DNA from: Opitutia bacterium
Lineage (GTDB): Bacteria > Verrucomicrobiota > Verrucomicrobiia > Opitutales > JABJCN01
Direction of reading: 5' to 3'
Length of the DNA stretch: 40,786 nucleotides
Assembly (NCBI GenBank): GCA_018668635.1
Contig: JABJCN010000100.1
Location: 1-40,786 of the forward strand
Positions 9,766 to 18,750 of this stretch are shown here, in pieces; position 1 is the stretch's first letter, and every line of letters starts with the position of its first letter. The notes under the pieces were generated by a model. The model did no database searches. It saw only the letters and a list, made by a program, of their open reading frames with translations, and was not told the DNA's origin. The position numbers and the translations under genes were made by a program.

Positions 9766-12700
9766 CTATTGCTTGGGTGGCCTGGCTTCACGGATGACTG
9801 ATCCATGCTCATCACTCATGATGAGGATTGAGAATTCCCGGACGTCATCCAGCTCATCGGTGCTGAGCGACACGTAGTCAAAGCGTCCACGCAGGTCCGT
9901 GTAGCCATCCTTGAAGAAACGTTGCTGCCCGTTGCCGAGGCGACAGTAGACCTTCACATAGACCTTTGGAAGGGGTTTGCCATTCTCCTTGTGGGTAACG
10001 CGGACATGTCCGTAGTTCTCGATGACCTGGACTGCAAGGTCGTTGGCGTAGTAGGCACGTGACTTGCGAATGCCCCCGGCGGTAACTTCCACCATCACAT
10101 TGCTCCCCTGCAATTCCTTCGGGAGGGCAACCTTGTGGACGGCCTTGTCTTTTGGCAGGTTTACCTTCTGGGAGAACCCGGGCTGGATGTAAGTGAAGTG
10201 GGTGCTGTCCTCCTTGACAAAGGGCTTGCGGGAGAAGAGCAGCTCAATGTCCATCGGGTAATAATTGAGGGTGACGGACTTGAGGTTCTGCGGATGGATG
10301 GTGATCTCTCCGGCCTCGACCTCAAACTCCAGGGCCGGCTCCGTTGCGGCAAGCTGATCCTGCTTCTGGTCACGGTCCTCATCATCCGCAACATCCGCCT
10401 TGTGCCCCTCGATCTCATCGAGCTGGTTGAGGGCGTTTACGAAGAGTTTGCGCCACTTGTCGACCGGATACTCGCGGTAGGGCTCGGCCAGCTTGCGGGC
10501 CCCGGCGGCATCCGCCTCGGAAAACTTAAGACACACGGACAGGTAGGCATGCTGGAGCTTCTCCTCCAGGGATTCGGGTTCGGCCTTGGCATAATGCTCA
10601 ACCGCCTCGGCAATGCGATCCTGAAGGAGCAGATAGTAGGTCACGGCCAGTTGATCCTGCGGGGAGGGCTTTGGCTTGTACTTGAGAACCTCCATGAAGC
10701 GATGATATTGGATGTAAAAACGATCGTTGAGGATTTGGTGCTTCTTGCCAAGGAGGTGGGCCCGCGCATTCACCAGAGGCTTGTACTCGAGGTGTTGGTA
10801 GGTGCGGTGCTCCACAGGATCAATATCAAGAAGCGGACTTTCCAACCACAGTCCGCTCCTCTGAACCAGGTTGGTGTAGGGAAGGTATTCCCTCATCCGT
10901 GTCTCATCCTTGTGATAAATGGAATAGGACCAAAGGACCGGGTGGAAGGCGAGCCGCTCACTGAGAAGTTTCAGGGCCTTGTTGAAGAATGCCTTACCCG
11001 CCCCGCCTTCATTCTGGTTGCGAAGCCGAAAGGCAACCAGAGCGAGGTCGATGCGATTGAGGTTATGGTTACCTATGTAGTCGAGAACCTCCTGCTCGGT
11101 GCCGTTCTGCGAAATCCAGGCCCATGAGGTCTTGTCCGTGCGGCTCAATTCCTCGACCACCTTGAAGGTAAAGAGCGCACCACCTGCGAGGTGTCCCTTC
11201 GCGGAGGAGACCTGCACGGGGTAAACCGGGTAGTCTCCCGTTTCCGGAAAATAGAAATAATAGTCGAAGGTCGTCGTGGAATACGGCTCCAGGTTCACGG
11301 GAAGACCCCTCGAGTAAAAGCCGGACTGGAGGGGGACCGATCCCATCGGGACTTGCAGGAGGAGGCTCAGCTTGCGGGGCGAGGATGTGGGGTTGGTGAG
11401 CACGACCTGGCAACCATAGGCGATGGATGGAAGGAACTCGTCCTTCACAAAGTTGTCCAGCCGCTCGTTGCCCACGTGACGATATCGGGAATCCGCCCGG
11501 TAAAAACTCTGGCTGAGCAGGATCTGGCCGGCATCCGCCGCCTTCTTCGCCGCCTTGACCTCCTCATGGAACAGAAGGACCGGACTGCCGGGCTTGAGGG
11601 TGAAGGTGCGTGCCTCGACTGCCGATTCATGCTCGGGCGCCTTGAACGGGAGGTCAATGACGGCAAGGGCCAGCATCATCTCGGCAAAGTTGCGGGTGGC
11701 GTGGATGATGTTGCCGGAAAAGAAAGGCTCGTCCGCCGGGTTCGATGCATAGTCATTCCAGAAGGCGTTTACCTGGATGAGATTCTGATGCTGGGATTCA
11801 ATGGGAAGCTTGTAGTAGTTGTTTTCCGCCCATTCCTTCGTCGACTCGAGCTTGCGGAAGAACTGGCGCACCCTTTTGCGTTCGTCGGTTCGTGCAGCAA
11901 AGAATCCTCCGGCAGCTTTGCCACCCGCTATATCCCGACCCTGCAACGCATTATTCCGATCCCTCCCCTCAGATTTGGATTTCATTTCCATCACCGCAAT
12001 GTCCAACATCTCCTTATCAGTTTGGCGCTTTGCTTTCTCCATTGACTTCGAGGCAGCCGAAGTGGGTCTGGGTGCGCCTGGAGGTGGAGCTGCAAAGGCA
12101 AGGGATTCGGCTTCGGCTGTCTCTTCCAGTGCCCTGCCTTTTAGATTACTCAGTCCTGCATTTCTTCTTAAAGATTCCGTTTGAAACCTCTTTATTTGTG
12201 ACTGCTTCTCCTGGAGAAGCCCCAGCGCCCCCTCTTCATCCTCCCCTTTCAGCGAGGAGCTCTTGATGGCCGTGTTGAACAGATGGTTGTACCGGTCGGG
12301 GTCCGGGGGAATGAGATCCTGATGGTCCTGGATGAAACGTTTCATCGCAGCTGCAGCTGCAGGACCTCGACGGGCAAGAAGGATTTTTTCGACTGCGTTC
12401 AGGCGCTGGAAGGCCCAGGGCTCGGTGAACGCCTTGAGGTCACGACCGAGCAACCACAGGTCCATGAAGGTCTTGTCCTTCTTGTTCGCAATGTAGGGCT
12501 TGATGACCTCGTTGAAGAAGGCCTGATCCTTGTGGAAGAGAAAGAAATTCAACTCGTGACAGGAGTAACGACTGTATTTCTCCAGCTTTTCCGACTTCTT
12601 CATCCCGGGCCAGCCAAGGAGAAAGGAAAACTCGTTCAGGTGCTGGTTGTTGTTCGAGAGGGTGAGCAGCAGGGTGTGAACCTTGGACAAGGAATCATAG

Positions 12701-15700
12701 ACCTGCAACCTGGAGGAGGCGATATCCGCCAGTTCAAAGGCCTCGCCCTTCTTGCGAAAGGAAATGAGTTTCTGCTCCGTGAAAGGCTTCCTGGGATCGA
12801 GGGAGCGAACCATGCGGTTCTCGCGGGTCCGCAGGTTGGCAGCCTTCAGGTTCACAACCCGGTAAATGGTGCTCCCGGGATCCAGCGCCAGGATGTGGAG
12901 CTGCTGCTGGCCGTCCAGTCCGGCCAGGTCGACTGACACTGAGCCGTTTTTGCCGGGCTTCAGGTTGGCAAGGTGCAGGGTTCCCTCGCCAAGGAAATCC
13001 AGGTTGGTGAAATCGACCATGCCGCCGGATGCATGTCCCCGCGCCTCACCTGTTTTCATTATTTCATCGGCGGAATCCATAGCCAAGTCGAACTCTCCGC
13101 CACGCTTCGCATCCTGACGACCGGTGCGGGTATCGCGGACAGCCCATGGATTAAGAAGCAGGCCGGGACGGGTCAGCAGGTTACCGGGATACCTCGGCGC
13201 CTGCTGACGCTCCAGAATATAACGGTATTCCTCACCGATGTCGCGGTCCTCAACATAAAGGGTGCGCGGGTTTATAAGGCTCATGCTGTAAGGTGGCTTC
13301 GAGGCGGCAACATTGAGAATGTCAAAAACGGGAAAGCGCGGCTGGTAGCGCGTGGCAAAGACATGGACCCGCGTGAACGGATTGGCATTGCCAAGCTTGA
13401 CCGTGGCCTTCTTTCCACGAACCTGCACGTCCTTGACATGAAGTGGCTGCAGGTTTGCGGTCTCCAGGTTCCGGTGACGGGAGAAGAGGAAATCCTTCTC
13501 CGCGTTATGAACACCCGCGGTCACGCGGAGGTTGATGACATGCCGGATGTCCTTCAGGTACAGCTCGTAGTCTCCGGGCGAAAGATCATCAATGACCATC
13601 GATCCATTCTCGATTCGAGCGGCTTTTCCATGGTCGGAATGATAGCCCCCCTTGCGCCGATGCAACAATGAAAAGACCTCGGACGGCTCCCGGCCGTCCA
13701 AGCCGCGGGCCAGGGTGACCCGGATCGGCTCCCCCACCCCTGCATGCAGGGTCGTTGGCTGGTGGACACGTCCATGTCGTTCGCTCTCGATATTCCAGTT
13801 GTACTGCTGACCATCGGCATGGCGAACCCGAATCCACTGGATGTCCGCAAGTTGACCCAACTGGATGCGTCCGCTGGCATCCGACTTCAGGGAGATATCA
13901 TGATCGCTCTTGAAATCCTTGTGTTTGAACTCGACCACGACAGGACGGTCGACCAGAGGTTCTCCGTTCCGTCCGAGGATATCGAGGACATAGAGTCCAC
14001 CGGGGCTACTTAGGTGCGGGCCATCCAGCTTGAGTGACTTGTCAATCTGGTTGACCTGGAAGTTCTGTGATACCGCAAGGTCCTGCTTGTTGCCCCGACT
14101 GAGGTTCTCAACCTTTCCGACAAGCCGGAAGTTGATCGACGCAAGCTTTGATGGGACGGAAAAAGTGTGCGTAAACTCCCCATCGTCCAGGATGGCCTCA
14201 ATGGAAACCTCGGTGGAACTGGAAACATTCTCGTAGTCCACCGTGTGGATATGCAACCGAACCTCCTCAAGGAGCGAGGGCGAAACCTTCCAGCCATTGA
14301 GACGAAGTACCGGACGGACCGTCACGGTAGCCTTTTCCCCGCGAAGGAGCGCCTCACGGTCAACATGGATGCCGGCTTCCAACTGATAGTTCTCGCTCAT
14401 GTGAGCGAGCCGGGTAAGCGTGCTGAAATCACCATCGCTCAACACGATTGCCTGCGTCATGGGTCGATTGCTGAAAGGGACGATAATGACCCTTTCATCC
14501 TTCTCCGGGCTATATTCCTTTCCGTTGATCCATAGTGTGGCCTTGGGACGGGGCTTGTTGCTACCATCGACGATCCGAAGTTCATGCCCGGCGGGTCCCA
14601 CTTTTTCAAGGACCCGAAGACTGCCCTTGGTGATGAGGGCACGACTGCTGCGGCCGTTCCCGATGAGATCAACCACAAAGACTCCCCTGCCCTTGAGCTC
14701 CGGGAACTTGAGGGTACGCAGGACCCGGTGAATGGGTGGACTATCATACTTGATTGTTTTTTCCCAGGTCGCAGCAAGCCCGTCAAGGTTGAGCGTGGTA
14801 TCAATTTTCCTGAGATTGCCGGAGTAGTAGTTGAAGGTGTTGATGCGGTAAACCTTAACCAGGAGGCTTTCCACGTTCTTGACCGCCACCTTCAGGCTCA
14901 CTGCATCGCTCGGCTGGAAGTATTTCTTGTTTTCGGGAAGGAAATCGATATCGATGCGATCCTTGAGCGACTGCACCTGCCCCGCAGTGATCATGGAAAA
15001 CCATTTCTCGGGATCCCCAATCCCGTTGACGAGCTTGGCCTCGGCCAGGATTGGACGCAGGTAATCGTCGCGAAGGAACTTGTTGAAAGCGTTAAAGTCG
15101 GGGTCGCCCTTCAGGAAATGCAGGAGAAATTCGCGAACGAGTGGTTCCTCATTTCGCAGGGGTGGAACCAAAATGATGTTCTCAAAGCTCTGGCCGAAAC
15201 GAATGTCCCGGGATCCCTTCTTTAGGAGACCCTCGCGATATTTGGGCTGAATGTAGTGCATGCCCCGCGGAAAGGCCAAATATTCAAGGAAGAGGTCACG
15301 GTCGTATTCACCACGGGACTGCTGGAAAAGCAGCATCTCGTGGAGTACATTGGCCTTTAGTGTGTTGTGGGCGGGTTGAAGCCTGCGGACAAAATGCAGT
15401 AAACGGTTGAGGTACTTTTCCTTTTCCTCCGGGTTGTATCGGATATCGATGTCATCACCGGGTGCAAGTCGTTGCAGGTAGGCGTTGATGTAGTTGGTGT
15501 TATTGAGGAGCCCCGGATCCAGTTGAAGCAACTGGTTCATCTGTTCTTGAAGTAAGCGTGTGTGTATGGGGTGCGATCCAAACCCCCGGCTGTTACGATG
15601 ACGCAGGTCCTTAAAAATTAAACCCGGCAGACCCGGGATATCTGGACGACGCAATTGCGACAGGTAATGCCTTAACCGGTCAGGGTTGAAACCAGAGGAA

Positions 15701-16185
15701 TCAAGCTTCCATACACTACCCGGTTCCACGCCGGATACCGTGTTGTTGCGCAGGGCACGCTGGAGGAAGGCTTCACGTGAGATCTGCTTGGGATCAACCT
15801 TTGTCGGGTGTGACGGCTTTCGACCTTCAACCTTCCGGGAATGATTGAAACGAATATTTAGCTCATTCCTGATATGCTGGAGACTCTTCTCCGGATTCTC
15901 CTGGTAATCAAGCAGAGCCTGACGGTTCTGAATTTCCTTCACCCTTCCCGTCACCTTGTATCGGGCAATCCACGCCTTGAGAATTCCATCCAGCGCCTGC
16001 AAGTCTCCACGATTCTGAGCATCCAGGGCATGATAGTAGTAATAATCACGTGTGCCGGGAATGAGTTCCTCGAGAGCATTGGCACGTTCATCGGCGAGGC
16101 TGAATTTCTCGACGTATTGAATGTCGCGAGCAAGAACGCCATTAGCGAAAATAGTAAGCCAAAAAAGAAAATAGTGTTTATTCAT
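9766..16185 (-). CDS. Giant secreted multidomain protein of unknown function (2139 aa)
   Basis: The frame is open back to 16527, but the start at 16185 is chosen because it begins a signal peptide (MNKHYFLFWLTIFANGVLA) and the extra upstream part is antisense to the TerC gene. Residues ~25-130 look like helical TPR-type repeats (FSLADERANALEELIPGT, DYYYYHALDAQNRGDL). Residues ~430-1000 look like consecutive beta domains; HVDREALLRGEKATVTVRP and ATLWINGKEY recall macroglobulin-type domains. A Lys/Ala/Pro-rich linker lies near 1330-1435. A helical TPR-like region around 1750-1950 follows. The last ~90 residues, with DGYTDLRGRFDYVSLS, look like a transthyretin or carboxypeptidase-regulatory domain. 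I see no CxEQ thioester motif and no protease signature. The architecture resembles a large uncharacterised PVC family I recall; this is unverified. It heads a minus-strand run with the DapA-like and sulfatase genes. Confidence 0.8.
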   Translation of the reverse strand: MNKHYFLFWLTIFANGVLARDIQYVEKFSLADERANALEELIPGTRDYYYYHALDAQNRGDLQALDGILKAWIARYKVTGRVKEIQNRQALLDYQENPEKSLQHIRNELNIRFNHSRKVEGRKPSHPTKVDPKQISREAFLQRALRNNTVSGVEPGSVWKLDSSGFNPDRLRHYLSQLRRPDIPGLPGLIFKDLRHRNSRGFGSHPIHTRLLQEQMNQLLQLDPGLLNNTNYINAYLQRLAPGDDIDIRYNPEEKEKYLNRLLHFVRRLQPAHNTLKANVLHEMLLFQQSRGEYDRDLFLEYLAFPRGMHYIQPKYREGLLKKGSRDIRFGQSFENIILVPPLRNEEPLVREFLLHFLKGDPDFNAFNKFLRDDYLRPILAEAKLVNGIGDPEKWFSMITAGQVQSLKDRIDIDFLPENKKYFQPSDAVSLKVAVKNVESLLVKVYRINTFNYYSGNLRKIDTTLNLDGLAATWEKTIKYDSPPIHRVLRTLKFPELKGRGVFVVDLIGNGRSSRALITKGSLRVLEKVGPAGHELRIVDGSNKPRPKATLWINGKEYSPEKDERVIIVPFSNRPMTQAIVLSDGDFSTLTRLAHMSENYQLEAGIHVDREALLRGEKATVTVRPVLRLNGWKVSPSLLEEVRLHIHTVDYENVSSSTEVSIEAILDDGEFTHTFSVPSKLASINFRLVGKVENLSRGNKQDLAVSQNFQVNQIDKSLKLDGPHLSSPGGLYVLDILGRNGEPLVDRPVVVEFKHKDFKSDHDISLKSDASGRIQLGQLADIQWIRVRHADGQQYNWNIESERHGRVHQPTTLHAGVGEPIRVTLARGLDGREPSEVFSLLHRRKGGYHSDHGKAARIENGSMVIDDLSPGDYELYLKDIRHVINLRVTAGVHNAEKDFLFSRHRNLETANLQPLHVKDVQVRGKKATVKLGNANPFTRVHVFATRYQPRFPVFDILNVAASKPPYSMSLINPRTLYVEDRDIGEEYRYILERQQAPRYPGNLLTRPGLLLNPWAVRDTRTGRQDAKRGGEFDLAMDSADEIMKTGEARGHASGGMVDFTNLDFLGEGTLHLANLKPGKNGSVSVDLAGLDGQQQLHILALDPGSTIYRVVNLKAANLRTRENRMVRSLDPRKPFTEQKLISFRKKGEAFELADIASSRLQVYDSLSKVHTLLLTLSNNNQHLNEFSFLLGWPGMKKSEKLEKYSRYSCHELNFFLFHKDQAFFNEVIKPYIANKKDKTFMDLWLLGRDLKAFTEPWAFQRLNAVEKILLARRGPAAAAAMKRFIQDHQDLIPPDPDRYNHLFNTAIKSSSLKGEDEEGALGLLQEKQSQIKRFQTESLRRNAGLSNLKGRALEETAEAESLAFAAPPPGAPRPTSAASKSMEKAKRQTDKEMLDIAVMEMKSKSEGRDRNNALQGRDIAGGKAAGGFFAARTDERKRVRQFFRKLESTKEWAENNYYKLPIESQHQNLIQVNAFWNDYASNPADEPFFSGNIIHATRNFAEMMLALAVIDLPFKAPEHESAVEARTFTLKPGSPVLLFHEEVKAAKKAADAGQILLSQSFYRADSRYRHVGNERLDNFVKDEFLPSIAYGCQVVLTNPTSSPRKLSLLLQVPMGSVPLQSGFYSRGLPVNLEPYSTTTFDYYFYFPETGDYPVYPVQVSSAKGHLAGGALFTFKVVEELSRTDKTSWAWISQNGTEQEVLDYIGNHNLNRIDLALVAFRLRNQNEGGAGKAFFNKALKLLSERLAFHPVLWSYSIYHKDETRMREYLPYTNLVQRSGLWLESPLLDIDPVEHRTYQHLEYKPLVNARAHLLGKKHQILNDRFYIQYHRFMEVLKYKPKPSPQDQLAVTYYLLLQDRIAEAVEHYAKAEPESLEEKLQHAYLSVCLKFSEADAAGARKLAEPYREYPVDKWRKLFVNALNQLDEIEGHKADVADDEDRDQKQDQLAATEPALEFEVEAGEITIHPQNLKSVTLNYYPMDIELLFSRKPFVKEDSTHFTYIQPGFSQKVNLPKDKAVHKVALPKELQGSNVMVEVTAGGIRKSRAYYANDLAVQVIENYGHVRVTHKENGKPLPKVYVKVYCRLGNGQQRFFKDGYTDLRGRFDYVSLSTDELDDVREFSILIMSDEHGSVIREARPPKQ

Positions 16186-16324
16186 GACGACTGAGATTAA
16201 GTTGTGTTGCCTGATTAAAATAAAGGTCAACAAAAGCAAGACACGGGTAAAGAGTAATTTATTAGAAAAAAATGAAAAATTGATCCTTGCCGTATCCCGG
16301 ATTTTCATTCCTCTAAAATTCCAA
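16186..16324. promoter_or_regulatory. Divergent intergenic region, giant gene / TerC gene
   Basis: These 139 AT-rich bases separate the start of the giant minus-strand gene from the chosen TerC start. Both transcripts must begin here. The TerC frame stays open through it (back to an ATG at 16184), but the residues it would encode are Lys-rich and not membrane-like, so I treat it as non-coding. No clear promoter pair or palindrome was recognised. Confidence 0.35.
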
Positions 16325-17071
16325 ATGGATATAACTGCAGATGCCATCGCACTACTTTTCCTTCTCATCGGACTGGAACTAGTCCTGGGAGTGGATAACA
16401 TCCTCGTCATCGCAATCATCGTTGCCCGGTTACCCGAGAAGCAGCAAAATTCAGCGCGCATGATCGGTCTGATTCTGGCCCTTGGCGCAAGGGTCATCAT
16501 GGTGTCGCTGGCGGTCTTTCTTATCAAGCTGCAAAGTCCGATCTGGCCTCAAATGGATGATGCGGAAAATGCGGGACGATTTCTTCATTTGCTGGCTAAA
16601 ATATCGCCAAAAGACCTAATCCTAATGGCCGGGGGACTCTTCCTGCTTTGGAAGGCGGTCAAGGAAATCCATGAAACCGTTGAGAAAAAGGATGGTCAAC
16701 ATGGTTACAAGGGCAGAAATGTTTATTCCAGCGCCATCGTACAGATCGTTTTGATTGATATAATCTTTTCAGTTGATTCAGTGATCACTGCAGTTGGCTT
16801 AACCGACCAGATGTGGATAATTGTTACTGCTGTCCTGATTTCATTTGCAGGAATTCTGGCCTTTGCCAAGCCCATCGGGGACTTTATTCTTGCAAATCCA
16901 GCCCTCAAGATACTTGCCCTGTCATTCCTGGTCACAATTGGAGTAACCATCTTTCTCGAGGGGATGCACCAGCATGTTGCAAAAGCTTATATATATCTGC
17001 CCATGGGATTTGCTCTCGTCATTGAACTTCTACAGATGCGTTACCAGCATAACCGGGACAAAAAGACCTGA
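16325..17071 (+). CDS. TerC-family integral membrane protein
   Basis: From the ATG at 16325 the protein has 248 residues and about seven hydrophobic membrane spans. The start was chosen because MDITADAIALLFLLIGLEL begins the first TerC helix directly; the upstream ATG at 16184 adds 47 poorly conserved residues. Two Asp-bearing TerC motifs are visible: LGVDNILVIAIIV near the N-terminus and FSVDSVITAVGLTDQ in the middle. These Asp residues are thought to bind or move a metal ion. TerC/Alx/YkoY proteins are inner-membrane proteins linked to manganese export and to metalation of exported proteins, besides the original tellurite-resistance label. That link is interesting beside many exported metalloenzymes, but it is only a context argument. 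The gene stands alone between the divergent giant gene and the esterase block, with a 56-base gap before the latter. Confidence 0.85.
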   Translation: MDITADAIALLFLLIGLELVLGVDNILVIAIIVARLPEKQQNSARMIGLILALGARVIMVSLAVFLIKLQSPIWPQMDDAENAGRFLHLLAKISPKDLILMAGGLFLLWKAVKEIHETVEKKDGQHGYKGRNVYSSAIVQIVLIDIIFSVDSVITAVGLTDQMWIIVTAVLISFAGILAFAKPIGDFILANPALKILALSFLVTIGVTIFLEGMHQHVAKAYIYLPMGFALVIELLQMRYQHNRDKKT

Positions 17072-17127
17072 TTTTGAATGAGGTGTGCAAGATAGTTGTG
17101 GGAGGAGGGCTGTAAATTTACAAAACC

Positions 17128-18705
17128 ATGAAAAAAACATCCCATCATCTGATCGTCACCGTACTTCTCCTTTCCTCTGCCACACTTTGTGGCGGAATCA
17201 AGCTTTCAGCCGTCTTTGGCAACCACATGGTTCTTCAGCAAGGTGAACCTGTACCGGTTTGGGGATCAAGCGATCCGGAAGAAACGATAAAGGTCACCTT
17301 TGACGGACAAACCAAGTCAACAAAGGCTGACAAAAATGGAAACTGGATGATCAAGCTTGATGCCTTGAAGGCCAATGCCAAAGGTCAGGACCTTCGTGTC
17401 AATGAACGAACATTCAAAGACGTCCTTATTGGAGAGGTCTGGATATGCAGTGGCCAATCCAACATGGCATGGACGGTTCGCGGTTCGGCAAATCCACAGG
17501 AGGAAGCGGCCGATGCCAATTATCCTGCAATAAGGCATATCAAGGTACCTCAGGTCCCCAGCGACCGACGCGAGAAAACATTCAACGCCAGTTGGCAGGT
17601 CTGTAATCCGCAGACAGCTGGAAACTTTACTGCTGTCGGTTATTATTTTGGTAGACGTCTCCATAAAGAGTTGAAGGTACCCATCGGGCTGATCAACTCA
17701 TCGTGGGGCGGAACCCGCATCGAGCCATGGATTCCCATGGAGGGGTTTGAATTAATTAAGGAACAAGCCTTTGCCAAAAGTACCCTGGACTTGATTGAGT
17801 CCGTCGACCCCGCTACAAAAAAAGGCCGGGCCAGACACATGGCGGGTATTGAGGCCATGCGCAATTGGGTGGAGGAGGCCGAGAAGGCAGTCAAGACCGG
17901 TAACTTCCCTCCCAAACAACCCGTTGCAGCGAATATAAACCTGGGCAACAGCCACCAAAGCTCAACGCGACTCTACCGTGGAATGATTCATCCATTGGTA
18001 CCCTTTGCAGTCAAGGGCGCCATATGGTATCAGGGAGAATCCAACGGCAGTGAAGGGAAAAGCTATTACCACAAGAAGCATGGTCTTGTGCGGGGCTGGC
18101 GTGAAGCATTTAGCCAGGATGACCTCTCGTTTTACTGGGTCCAGCTTGCCAACTTCACCACGGACAGGAAGATACCCTCCGGTGGAGACGGTTATGCCCG
18201 TGTTCGCGATGCACAACGCAATGCACAGGATATTCCGGGTACCGGCATGGCAGTGATCATCGACATAGGAGAAACCGGCGATATACACCCGAAAAACAAA
18301 CAGGATGTCGGTGCCCGCCTTGCCCAATGGGCACTCTCCAGGGACTATGGAAAAGAAATCGTTCCCTGTGGCCCCCTGTACCAGAACCACAAGGTTGAGA
18401 AAGGGAAAGTATTGATCAATTTCGACCACGTCGGGAGCGGACTGATCATCGGGAAAAAGGAGGGACTCAAGCCGACCGAGGAGATTGTAATCGAAGGCAA
18501 ACTTGAGCGTTTTTCCATCGCAGGAAAAGATAAGGTTTGGTACTGGGCCAATGCCTTGATCCAAGAAAACTCGGTCGTCGTATCTCATCCGGAGGTACCC
18601 AATCCAGTTGCAGTTCGGTACGCTTACTCGGCAAATCCGATTGGAGCCAACCTTTACAATCGAGAGGGGATTCCAGCATCACCATTCCGGACTGACGACT
18701 GGTAG
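17128..18705 (+). CDS. Secreted sialate O-acetylesterase-like SGNH hydrolase
   Basis: This 525-residue protein has a signal peptide (about residues 1-23) and opens with KLSAVFGNHMVLQQG, the usual N-terminal beta domain of this family. The SGNH core shows the nucleophile motif CSGQSNM (S111), the WGGT segment near residue 193, the oxyanion-related IWYQGESN near residue 300, and DIHPKNK with D385 and H387 completing the triad. All key residues are present, so it should be active. Family members remove acetyl esters from sialic acids or from plant and algal polysaccharides. Here an acetylated glycan substrate is likely, because no sialic-acid pathway is evident. The gene opens a run of six exported proteins on the plus strand. 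A GGAGG lies about 22 bases before the ATG, too far to act as a normal ribosome binding site. Confidence 0.9.
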   Translation: MKKTSHHLIVTVLLLSSATLCGGIKLSAVFGNHMVLQQGEPVPVWGSSDPEETIKVTFDGQTKSTKADKNGNWMIKLDALKANAKGQDLRVNERTFKDVLIGEVWICSGQSNMAWTVRGSANPQEEAADANYPAIRHIKVPQVPSDRREKTFNASWQVCNPQTAGNFTAVGYYFGRRLHKELKVPIGLINSSWGGTRIEPWIPMEGFELIKEQAFAKSTLDLIESVDPATKKGRARHMAGIEAMRNWVEEAEKAVKTGNFPPKQPVAANINLGNSHQSSTRLYRGMIHPLVPFAVKGAIWYQGESNGSEGKSYYHKKHGLVRGWREAFSQDDLSFYWVQLANFTTDRKIPSGGDGYARVRDAQRNAQDIPGTGMAVIIDIGETGDIHPKNKQDVGARLAQWALSRDYGKEIVPCGPLYQNHKVEKGKVLINFDHVGSGLIIGKKEGLKPTEEIVIEGKLERFSIAGKDKVWYWANALIQENSVVVSHPEVPNPVAVRYAYSANPIGANLYNREGIPASPFRTDDW

Positions 18706-18750
18706 GGTGATATCCTTCCACGAATCCATTTCATTGATTTCCAAGTAACC

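Noticed and set aside
10135-11127. Plus-strand frame of 330 codons opposite the giant gene, and similar ones up to 15225
   Set aside because: Several antisense frames are open here because of codon bias in the giant gene. None has a recognisable domain, and the minus strand carries the signal peptide and conserved segments.
16186-16527. N-terminal extension of the giant gene and of TerC in opposite directions
   Set aside because: Each frame is open further upstream, but the added residues lack conservation features, and the signal peptide (giant) and first helix (TerC) mark better starts.
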